Assembly (NCBI GenBank): GCA_030641605.1
Contig: DAOWHD010000040.1
Location: 1-6,363, forward strand
From: Thermoplasmata archaeon
Lineage (GTDB): Archaea; Thermoplasmatota; E2; DHVEG-1
Direction of reading: 5' to 3'
DNA length: 6,363 nucleotides
Within the stretch, counting starts at the first letter, position 1; each line of letters opens with the position of its first letter. A program made the translations under genes and the position numbers. Below are positions 1 through 5,295 of this stretch, one piece after another. The notes beneath the pieces were generated by a model, which worked only from the letters and a program-made list of their open reading frames with translations, was not told the origin of the DNA and did no database searches.

Positions 1-5
1 ATTGA

Positions 6-12
6 TATAAAA
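6..12 (+). promoter_or_regulatory. Candidate TATA box for the PH-domain gene
   Basis: The heptamer TATAAAA lies 32-38 nt before the ATG at 44. With the usual archaeal distance of about 25 nt from box centre to start site, transcription would begin near 33-36, leaving a leader of about 10 nt that contains little more than the GAGG ribosome-binding element at 33-36. The window starts only 5 nt upstream, so the BRE cannot be judged. AT-rich DNA gives such matches by chance. Confidence 0.4.
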
Positions 13-43
13 TCATTAATGAAACTAGGCGAGAGGAAAAAAG

Positions 44-928
44 ATGAATCAAGATGAACTATTGGAAAATGAGAAAGTAGAAAGGATATTATCCCCACAT
101 CCGCTATCCTTTATGGGGCTTCAATCGCTTTGCATATTTTTGATAGTGTGGGGTGTGCTGATTGGGTGGTTAGTTAATTTCTCAGACTTTGCAAACTTGT
201 TTAGCAGCAACATATGGTTCCCAGCATTAGTATGGGGGATAGTGCTACTGGTGGTCGGCGTTATCGCTTCATTGCTTACCATACGCTGGAGGATTTTCTT
301 TCTTTATCTTGGTGTGTTTATTGGCGGTATTGGTTTAATGTTTTGGATGGGGTCTCTTGAAAGTGCAGGCATCTTCATTCCTTTTTATACGGTTGCTATT
401 TCAATCATAGGTTTTTTGATGGTTGAATTGTACCGACGGTCCCATAAATACATAATTTCGAGCCAGCGCATCGTTTTCAAGGGCGGCGTGATAACTAAAG
501 AAGAGAGGACGCTAAGATACGATAAAATTACTGACATTAGTTACAAACAAGGCATTTTGGGACAAATTTTTGGTTTTGGAACAATAATACCTATTAGTCA
601 ATCCGGTTTTGGTCTTGGTAACGACACTGCCTTTGCTGCAGGAGGGGTGCAATTAGGAGAAAAAAAGGCAAAATTCCTAGGGCTTTTTGGTGGTGGTAAA
701 GAAGTTCAGACTCCCCGCACCAGAAGCTATTATGAGCTCCATGGTGTTCACCCATATAAAGAGGTGGGAAAAATAGTGGAAAATTTAGTACAAGGCAACG
801 TAATCACACCATACCAGCAGGAGCAAGTAGCATTTCAAAAGGAACAGGTTGACATCCAGAAGCAGATGAGAGATCTTCTTAAGAAACAGAAAAACGCGGG
901 TGAAGATAAACCATCAGATGAAGAATAA
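44..928 (+). CDS. Polytopic membrane protein with bacterial-type PH domain (bPH2/DUF304-like)
   Basis: This 294-residue protein has four probable membrane helices at about 22-44, 58-80, 83-102 and 108-127. A cytoplasmic-looking domain follows from about 131 to 247, opening with RRSHKYIISSQRIVFKGGVI and continuing through RYDKITDISYKQGILGQIFG. That pattern (Y-I-I-S-x-x-R-I, G-x-I, then D-K-I-T-D-I and a G-x-G turn) is typical of bPH2/DUF304 domains in YdbS/YdbT-like membrane proteins. A long Gly-rich stretch (about 186-220) appears inserted in the domain. The C-terminal 255-294 is Gln/Lys/Glu-rich, likely helical or coiled coil, and ends acidic. ATG 44 is the only in-frame ATG after a stop at 26-28, and GAGG (33-36) sits 7 nt before it. 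The family has no firm molecular function; a role in membrane-associated protein assembly is inference only. No neighbour shares an obvious pathway. Confidence 0.85.
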   Translation: MNQDELLENEKVERILSPHPLSFMGLQSLCIFLIVWGVLIGWLVNFSDFANLFSSNIWFPALVWGIVLLVVGVIASLLTIRWRIFFLYLGVFIGGIGLMFWMGSLESAGIFIPFYTVAISIIGFLMVELYRRSHKYIISSQRIVFKGGVITKEERTLRYDKITDISYKQGILGQIFGFGTIIPISQSGFGLGNDTAFAAGGVQLGEKKAKFLGLFGGGKEVQTPRTRSYYELHGVHPYKEVGKIVENLVQGNVITPYQQEQVAFQKEQVDIQKQMRDLLKKQKNAGEDKPSDEE

Positions 929-953
929 ACCATATTTCCGATACAAAGCTATA

Positions 954-960
954 TTTATAA
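954..960 (+). promoter_or_regulatory. TATA box of pdaD, leaderless geometry
   Basis: TTTATAA is centred 27 nt before the pdaD ATG at 984. Archaeal transcription normally starts about 25 nt past the box centre, so the transcript would begin at or within a few bases of the start codon. No Shine-Dalgarno-like sequence precedes the ATG (it follows CTGAAAGCC), which agrees with a leaderless mRNA. Confidence 0.6.
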
Positions 961-983
961 GATAAAGTTTATTCCTGAAAGCC

Positions 984-1526
984 ATGGTGCCAAAAAAAAT
1001 CTTTTTTACAAAAGGTGTTGGAAAGCACAAGCACGAACTGCATTCGTTTGAGCTTGCGCTTCGTAGTGCAGGTATTGAGAAATGCAACATTGTGAATGTT
1101 TCCAGCATAGTCCCACCAGGTTGCAAAATTATCTCAAAGGAAAGAGGCATATCTCTTCTCAAACCAGGTCAAATAACATATTGTGTAATGTCTCGGAGCA
1201 GCACAAACGAGACGAATAGATTAATAGGCGCGTCAATAGGCATTGCCACCCCTAAAGAAGAAAATTCATATGGCTATATCTCTGAATATCATGGGTATGG
1301 CAATATCTGTAAACAGATGGGAGACCATACCGAAGACCTTGCTGCCTCAATGCTTGCCACCACACTAGGCCTGGACTTTGATCCTGACAAAGCCTGGAAT
1401 GAGAGGAAGCAAGAGTACAAGATGAGTGGAAGCTTCATACAGACACAAAACATAACCCAAACAGCACATGGGAATAAAGATAACCCATGGACAACCGTTC
1501 TTGCTGCCGCAGTATTTTTGGAATAG
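984..1526 (+). CDS. pdaD: Pyruvoyl-dependent arginine decarboxylase
   Basis: The 180-residue product converts arginine to agmatine and CO2 using a pyruvoyl group made by self-cleavage. The cleavage site is visible as NVSSIVPPGCK: by comparison with the Methanocaldococcus jannaschii enzyme (Ser52-Ser53), the chain should break between Ser40 and Ser41, and Ser41 becomes the pyruvoyl group. Glu101 in GYISEYHGYG matches the catalytic Glu109 of that enzyme. The motifs GIEKCNIVNVSSI, LKPGQITYCVMSR, EDLAASMLATTLG and the C-terminal WTTVLAAAVF are family hallmarks, with closest likeness to Methanosarcina-type PdaD. Length is normal (about 160-190) and nothing is missing. The ATG at 984 gives the N-terminus expected for the family (MVPKKIFFTKG) and lies one promoter spacing after a TATA box. 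Agmatine feeds polyamine synthesis and, in archaea, the agmatidine modification of tRNA-Ile for AUA decoding. The cytosolic mature enzyme is a trimer of alpha/beta units in characterised members. Confidence 0.96.
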   Translation: MVPKKIFFTKGVGKHKHELHSFELALRSAGIEKCNIVNVSSIVPPGCKIISKERGISLLKPGQITYCVMSRSSTNETNRLIGASIGIATPKEENSYGYISEYHGYGNICKQMGDHTEDLAASMLATTLGLDFDPDKAWNERKQEYKMSGSFIQTQNITQTAHGNKDNPWTTVLAAAVFLE

Positions 1527-1537
1527 GAGACGCCAAA

Positions 1538-1612
1538 ATGAAATTCTATACTCCATCAAATCTCAAAAGAGAAGAGACAATAATGTACAAAAAGAAAGGA
1601 TATTCTGAATAA
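1538..1612 (+). CDS. Candidate small ORF after pdaD (24 aa, basic)
   Basis: An ATG at 1538 opens a 24-codon frame ending in TAA at 1610-1612. Its product is lysine/arginine-rich, beginning MKFYTPSNLKRE and ending YKKKGYSE. The support is its ribosome binding site: AGGAGA at 1525-1530 overlaps the pdaD stop codon (TAG 1524-1526) and leaves 7 nt to the ATG, which is good spacing for translation coupled to pdaD. I do not recognise the peptide. Skipping one base at the stop would extend the frame through NFEELHNRQPVF to a TAA at 1647-1649, so it could also be a frameshifted remnant of a slightly longer gene. Chance occurrence remains possible for so short an ORF. Confidence 0.35.
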   Translation: MKFYTPSNLKREETIMYKKKGYSE

Positions 1613-1641
1613 TTTTGAGGAATTGCATAATAGACAACCGG

Positions 1642-1647
1642 TTTTTT
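1642..1647 (+). terminator. Possible T-tract terminator after pdaD
   Basis: A run of six T residues follows the 8-bp palindrome AACCGGTT (1636-1643) about 115 nt past the pdaD stop. Archaeal RNA polymerase can terminate at oligo-T without a strong hairpin. The tract is immediately followed by five A residues, so it could instead be a promoter element of the next gene. The call is tentative. Confidence 0.3.
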
Positions 1648-1660
1648 AAAAAGGTAACAG

Positions 1661-1668
1661 TTTTAATA
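1661..1668 (+). promoter_or_regulatory. Candidate TATA box for ppsA
   Basis: TTTTAATA preceded by the purine-rich AAAAAGG (1648-1654) resembles an archaeal BRE/TATA pair. Initiation would fall near 1688-1692, giving a leader of about 35 nt before the ATG at 1725. An alternative box is TTTTTTAAAAA at 1642-1652. The choice cannot be made from sequence alone. Confidence 0.35.
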
Positions 1669-1709
1669 CATGTTATCGATTTCCATTTGAGGCGCAATAA
1701 GGCTCATAA

Positions 1710-1724
1710 GGAGAAGATGATCCT
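1710..1724 (+). promoter_or_regulatory. Ribosome binding site of ppsA, split match to 16S 3' end
   Basis: GGAG at 1710-1713 lies 11 nt before the ATG, rather far, but TGATCC at 1718-1723 also matches the extended anti-Shine-Dalgarno complement GGAGGTGATCC. Together they could pair with the 16S rRNA tail around a short bulge. This supports ATG 1725 as the start and a leadered mRNA, unlike pdaD and the HisA-like gene. Confidence 0.45.
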
Positions 1725-4145
1725 ATGGAAGAGATATTTGTAAAACGGTTTGAAGAACTACAGATTGGAGATGTGCCATCAGTTGGCGGAAAAAATGCAT
1801 CTTTAGGGGAGATGATAAGGAACCTTGGTGAAAAAGGCGTAAATGTACCGTCTGGTTTTGCTGTTACTGCGTATGCATATAAATATACGATTGGAAAAGA
1901 AGGCGTCGACGTCAAAATCAAAGAAATATTGTCCGATCTTAATACACATGATGTTAACAATCTTGCAGAACGCGGTCAGAAAATAAGGGAGTTAATCAAA
2001 AATACCCCGATTCCACCTGAGCTAAAAGAGGAAATCTGCAAGTACTATAAGGAAATGGAAGATCGATATGGCGAAAATGTTGACGTGGCTGTTAGAAGCA
2101 GCGCAACAGCAGAGGATCTTCCTGATGCAAGTTTTGCTGGACAACAGGAAACGTACCTAAATGTTAGAGGGGAGGAAGCTCTCTTAGAAAAGATAAGAGA
2201 ATGCTTTGCATCCCTTTTTACCAACAGAGCGATTTCATATAGAACCGACAAGGGTTTTGATCATTTTAATGTATATCTTTCTGTTGGCGTACAAAAAATG
2301 GTGCGATCTGACCTTGCCTCATCTGGTGTTATGTTTTCCATTGATACAGAAAGCGGATTCGAAGACGTCGCATACATAACCGGCGCATATGGTCTTGGTG
2401 AAAATGTTGTACAGGGCACTGTAAACCCAGACCAGTTCTATGTATTCAAACCAACCCTCAAAAAAGGCTTTAGACCAATTGTTGAAAAAAAGATTGGGTC
2501 AAAAGAAAAACGTATGATATATGGAGAATATGGAACCGAACAGGAGGAGGTTAGCAAAGAAGATAAAAATAAATTTGTAATTTCTGATGATGAAGTGCTA
2601 AAGCTTGCAAATTGGGCATGCATTATCGAAGAGCATTACCAGAAACCGATGGATATTGAGTGGGCAAAGGATGGGCAAACCGGTGAACTTTTTATTGTAC
2701 AAGCACGGCCTGAAACCGTTCATTCTCAAAAAGACATGGCAATGTTGCAAACATATGTCCTTGAAGATAAGGGCAAACTGATTGTAAAAGGAGAAGCAGT
2801 CGGAACTAAAATTGGCCAAGGAGAAGCCAATATAATTGAAAATGCCAAGGACATTGGAAGATTTCAGAAGGGGCAAGCCCTAGTAACAGACATGACGGAT
2901 CCTGATTGGGAACCTATTATGAAAATAGCAGGTGCAATAATCACAAACCGTGGTGGTAGAACATGCCATGCAGCAATAATTTCTCGAGAATTAGGTATTC
3001 CTTGTGTCATAGGCACAGGAGATGGAACTTCAAAAATACCAAACGGATCAAATGTAACAATCGATTGTTCAGAAGGCGTAGGGAACGTATACGAAGGCCT
3101 CTTGGAATACAGAGTTGATGAAGTAAAGCTAGATAACTTGCCCAAGACTAAAACACGAATCATGATGAACGTCGGGGTTCCCGAAAAAGCATTCCAACAA
3201 GGACAAATACCAAACGATGGAGTAGGTCTTGCAAGAGAGGAGTTTGTTATAAATTCCCATATTGGCATTCATCCGCTGGCACTTCTTGAATATGATAAAT
3301 TAAAGGAGATGTCTTCTGATGATCCAAAGATTGCAGATGTAATCCAAAAAATAGATGAAAAAAGCGTTGGCTATGATAGCAAAGTAGACTTTTTCATAGA
3401 TACTTTAGCAAGAGGTATCGCAAAAATTGCAGCTGGCTTTTATCCGAACGATGTGATTGTTCGCATGTCTGATTTTAAGACAAATGAGTACGCCAATCTT
3501 ATAGGAGGATATCTTTACGAACCTGAAGAGCACAACCCCATGATAGGCTGGAGAGGTGCCTCAAGATATTATGATGAAAAATTCAAACCAGCTTTTGGCA
3601 TGGAATGTAAGGCCATTAAAAAGATAAGAGACGAAATGGGTCTCACCAACGTTAAAACCATGATTCCGTTTTGCAGAACGCCTGCGGAAGGTCGAAAAGT
3701 CATCGAAGTTATGAATGAATTTGGATTAAGGCAAGGAGAAAATGGACTTGAGGTCTATATGATGTGTGAAATCCCATCGAATGTAATAGTCGCAGATCAA
3801 TTTGCAGACATCTTTGATGGTTTCAGCATTGGTTCAAATGATTTAACGCAACTCACGCTTGGTCTTGATAGAGATTCTGATCTTGTTGCACATATTTTCG
3901 ATGAGAGAAATGATGCAGTAAAACGACTTGTTTCACAGGTAATTGAAACTGCACACAATCATGAGCCAAGGAGAAAAGTTGGCATCTGCGGGCAGGCACC
4001 ATCTGATTTTCCAGAATTTGCAGAATTCTTGGTTGAATGTGGAATTGACAGCATATCTCTTAACCCAGACACTGTTTTGAAAACTCGGCTCAAAATTGCT
4101 GAAACAGAACAACGATTAGGAATGCAAGAAAAGGTTATTAGCTAA
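1725..4145 (+). CDS. ppsA: Phosphoenolpyruvate synthase (pyruvate, water dikinase)
   Basis: The 806-residue enzyme makes phosphoenolpyruvate, AMP and phosphate from pyruvate, ATP and water, the entry to gluconeogenesis in the cytosol. Three domains are complete. The ATP-grasp-like domain (about 15-335) has VGGKNASLGEM at 20-30, VAVRSSATAEDLPDASFAGQ at 121-140 and FIVQARPET at 323-331. The swivelling phosphohistidine domain (about 350-460) has GGRTCHAAI at 410-418 with carrier His415 (E. coli His421). The PEP/pyruvate TIM barrel (about 480-795) has GLAREEFVI at 501-509, CEIPSNVI at 681-688, FSIGSNDLTQL at 700-710 and CGQAPSD at 755-761, with Cys755 as the likely proton donor (E. coli Cys751). 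Length is close to E. coli PpsA (792). Barrel segments such as MSDFKTNEYANLIGG and LDRDSDLVAHIFDERNDAVK closely follow the E. coli-type sequence, so an origin by transfer from bacteria is possible. No frameshift or missing catalytic residue is seen. Its flanking genes are not obviously gluconeogenic. Confidence 0.97.
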   Translation: MEEIFVKRFEELQIGDVPSVGGKNASLGEMIRNLGEKGVNVPSGFAVTAYAYKYTIGKEGVDVKIKEILSDLNTHDVNNLAERGQKIRELIKNTPIPPELKEEICKYYKEMEDRYGENVDVAVRSSATAEDLPDASFAGQQETYLNVRGEEALLEKIRECFASLFTNRAISYRTDKGFDHFNVYLSVGVQKMVRSDLASSGVMFSIDTESGFEDVAYITGAYGLGENVVQGTVNPDQFYVFKPTLKKGFRPIVEKKIGSKEKRMIYGEYGTEQEEVSKEDKNKFVISDDEVLKLANWACIIEEHYQKPMDIEWAKDGQTGELFIVQARPETVHSQKDMAMLQTYVLEDKGKLIVKGEAVGTKIGQGEANIIENAKDIGRFQKGQALVTDMTDPDWEPIMKIAGAIITNRGGRTCHAAIISRELGIPCVIGTGDGTSKIPNGSNVTIDCSEGVGNVYEGLLEYRVDEVKLDNLPKTKTRIMMNVGVPEKAFQQGQIPNDGVGLAREEFVINSHIGIHPLALLEYDKLKEMSSDDPKIADVIQKIDEKSVGYDSKVDFFIDTLARGIAKIAAGFYPNDVIVRMSDFKTNEYANLIGGYLYEPEEHNPMIGWRGASRYYDEKFKPAFGMECKAIKKIRDEMGLTNVKTMIPFCRTPAEGRKVIEVMNEFGLRQGENGLEVYMMCEIPSNVIVADQFADIFDGFSIGSNDLTQLTLGLDRDSDLVAHIFDERNDAVKRLVSQVIETAHNHEPRRKVGICGQAPSDFPEFAEFLVECGIDSISLNPDTVLKTRLKIAETEQRLGMQEKVIS

Positions 4146-4163
4146 TCGTATCTTCCCAACATT

Positions 4164-4183
4164 CCTATTCTTTATTTCTATTT
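4164..4183 (+). terminator. Possible pyrimidine-rich terminator after ppsA
   Basis: The stretch starts about 18 nt after the ppsA stop and reads CCTATTCTTTATTTCTATTT, almost all pyrimidine with short T runs and no clear stem. Archaeal terminators are often just U-rich tracts, and a separate promoter for the next gene follows directly. Both points favour termination here. There is no run longer than three T, so efficiency is uncertain. Confidence 0.35.
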
Positions 4184-4198
4184 GAAAAGTTTTTATTA
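4184..4198 (+). promoter_or_regulatory. BRE/TATA promoter of the HisA-like/DUF2240 pair
   Basis: GAAAAG (4184-4189) is a good purine-rich BRE candidate directly before TTTTTATTA (4190-4198). The core TTTATTA is centred 25 nt before the ATG at 4220, so the transcript should start at or next to the start codon. No ribosome-binding motif lies before that ATG (TTATTTGTAGTACT), in keeping with leaderless translation. The geometry repeats that of pdaD. Confidence 0.6.
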
Positions 4199-4219
4199 GA
4201 GCATCTTATTTGTAGTACT

Positions 4220-4813
4220 ATGGAAATTATTCCTCTAATCAATTTAAAGAAAGGGAAAATGGTAGAACCTAAATATTTGGAGAACGTTTCTTTGAATGAA
4301 CTTTTAGAGCGATTTAAAGATGATAAACTATATATTTTAGATCACGACGGAATAGAAAAAAATAAGCCCAATCTCTGTTTATATCAAAAATTGTCAAAAC
4401 ATCATGAACTCTGGGTTGACGCAGGCCCTCAGGTTCTAGGCGATGTTGTTGATTCAGTAATAGCTGGTGCAAACTCAATAACAATAAGAAAAAATTTATG
4501 GCAAGATACAGATATTTCTGGCATAAAAGAGATTTCTGAAAACAAAATTTATGGCGAGGTTACTCTCGAAAGGTATAGCATCTCGGGAACAATAACTTCT
4601 TTAGTTTATGATGTTGATGGTTTAGTCGTTTTCGATAAGAAAAATCAAATAGAAGGTGATTTCAAATCTGCCGAACGTCTTAAGGACATTTGCAAAAGAT
4701 ACGAAACATATGCATATGGGCTAAAGAAAAAAAATGCAGCATATTGGGAAAAACTAGGTGTGACAGGTTTATTGATTGATATAGAAAGGGCAGAGGAGTT
4801 TAAAAGAAAATGA
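4220..4813 (+). CDS. HisA-related TIM-barrel protein (COG1411-like), divergent active site
   Basis: This 197-residue protein resembles archaeal relatives of the histidine-pathway isomerase HisA. The N-terminal strand IIPLINLKKGKMV (3-15) matches the HisA pattern PAIDL-x-x-G-x-x-V; YILDHDGIEKNKPNL (38-52) matches the strand-2 D-L-D-x-A-x-G region; LWVDAGPQVLGDVVDSVIAGANSITI (64-89) stands for the GGGIR strand and following helix; YAYGLKKKNAAYWEKLGVTGLLID (164-187) is a late barrel turn. It is about 40 residues shorter than true HisA (about 240). The Asp of the first strand is Asn8, the GGGIR phosphate loop reads DAGPQ, and the usual V-G-T after strand 4 reads IRK, so ProFAR isomerase activity is unlikely. 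Substrate and role are unknown. It shares an ATGA overlap with the DUF2240 gene. No other histidine gene is nearby. The family call is fairly firm; the loss of isomerase function is inference. Confidence 0.75.
   Translation: MEIIPLINLKKGKMVEPKYLENVSLNELLERFKDDKLYILDHDGIEKNKPNLCLYQKLSKHHELWVDAGPQVLGDVVDSVIAGANSITIRKNLWQDTDISGIKEISENKIYGEVTLERYSISGTITSLVYDVDGLVVFDKKNQIEGDFKSAERLKDICKRYETYAYGLKKKNAAYWEKLGVTGLLIDIERAEEFKRK
4793..4798 (+). promoter_or_regulatory. Internal ribosome binding site for the DUF2240 gene
   Basis: GAGGAG lies inside the end of the HisA-like gene, 11 nt before the ATG at 4810. With the ATGA stop/start overlap (4810-4813) it supports coupled translation from one mRNA, with reinitiation as the alternative. 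Confidence 0.45.
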
Positions 4814-5295
4814 ATTCTGAAATAAAAATTATCATTGCTTTCTTGTTCAAGCGTAGTGGAAAAAAAGAGATGGCTCAATCTGAGCTATATCTTACTCTTT
4901 CGATGGATTTGAAATGGTTTTCCCCTCAAAAGGCAAAAGAATTTGTAAATTCGACGTTGCAAAACAACATACTAGTGAAAAAAGGAGCGTTTTTAACACC
5001 AACCTTCGATGTGAACAAGATCACAATACCAACAGGTTTTCGCCCTTCAAAAGAAGTTTTTTATAAACAAAAGGAAGAGGAAAGCCCAGATATAATAGAA
5101 AATATCGTGAAACGAATTGCTGAGGATACGGGACAGAATGCAAAAGATATTTTCGAAAAAATCAAATACGTCGAAAAAGAAAAGAATGTCATTTTAGAAG
5201 TTGCCGCGTTGTTAATTGGCAGAGAATACAACATTGCCCTTGACAATTATTTCGAAGGCACCGAGTGTAAAATTTTCAAAGAAAGTACAAAATAA
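4810..5295 (+). CDS. DUF2240 family archaeal protein
   Basis: The 161-residue product matches my memory of DUF2240, a family without assigned function seen in haloarchaea and other archaea. Shared traits are an N-terminal helical start (IKIIIAFLFKRSG), then SELYLTLSMDLKWFSPQKAKEFV (about 24-46), a small hairpin NNILVKKGAFLTPTFDVNKI (52-71) and IPTGFRPSKE (73-81). Residues 1-70 look like a winged-helix fold (helices then a two-strand wing). Residues 93-148 form a second helical unit (PDIIENIVKRIAED, KDIFEKIKYVE, LEVAALLIGREYNIALDNYF), joined by a charged linker at about 82-93. No membrane segment, metal motif or nucleotide loop is visible. DNA or RNA binding is inferred only from the fold impression. 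The start overlaps the upstream stop as ATGA, and the last 20 bp overlap the convergent permease gene. Confidence 0.8.
   Translation: MNSEIKIIIAFLFKRSGKKEMAQSELYLTLSMDLKWFSPQKAKEFVNSTLQNNILVKKGAFLTPTFDVNKITIPTGFRPSKEVFYKQKEEESPDIIENIVKRIAEDTGQNAKDIFEKIKYVEKEKNVILEVAALLIGREYNIALDNYFEGTECKIFKESTK

Noticed and set aside
19..57. 12-codon upstream frame (MKLGERKK...) before the PH-domain gene
   Set aside because: It is out of frame with the main gene, has no ribosome site, and its start would lie upstream of the predicted transcription start.
914..1162. 82-codon minus-strand frame covering the pdaD promoter and start
   Set aside because: It overlaps the PdaD N-terminus including the self-cleavage site and has no support of its own.
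1613..1724. Possible riboswitch or structured leader before ppsA
   Set aside because: I found no stem longer than a few base pairs and no recognisable ligand-binding consensus in this stretch.
1717..1743. 8-codon frame starting ATG ATC CTA before ppsA
   Set aside because: GGAG is only 3 nt from this ATG, too close for normal initiation, and the frame overlaps the ppsA start. It is probably chance.
2864..3268. 134-codon open frame on the minus strand
   Set aside because: It is antisense to the phosphohistidine and linker region of ppsA, whose motifs are intact, and its translation resembles no family.
4137..4146. Perfect 10-bp palindrome ATTAGCTAAT across the ppsA stop
   Set aside because: Short AT-rich palindromes are common in this DNA, it has no T-tract directly after it, and a 5-bp stem without a loop is not a credible hairpin or operator.
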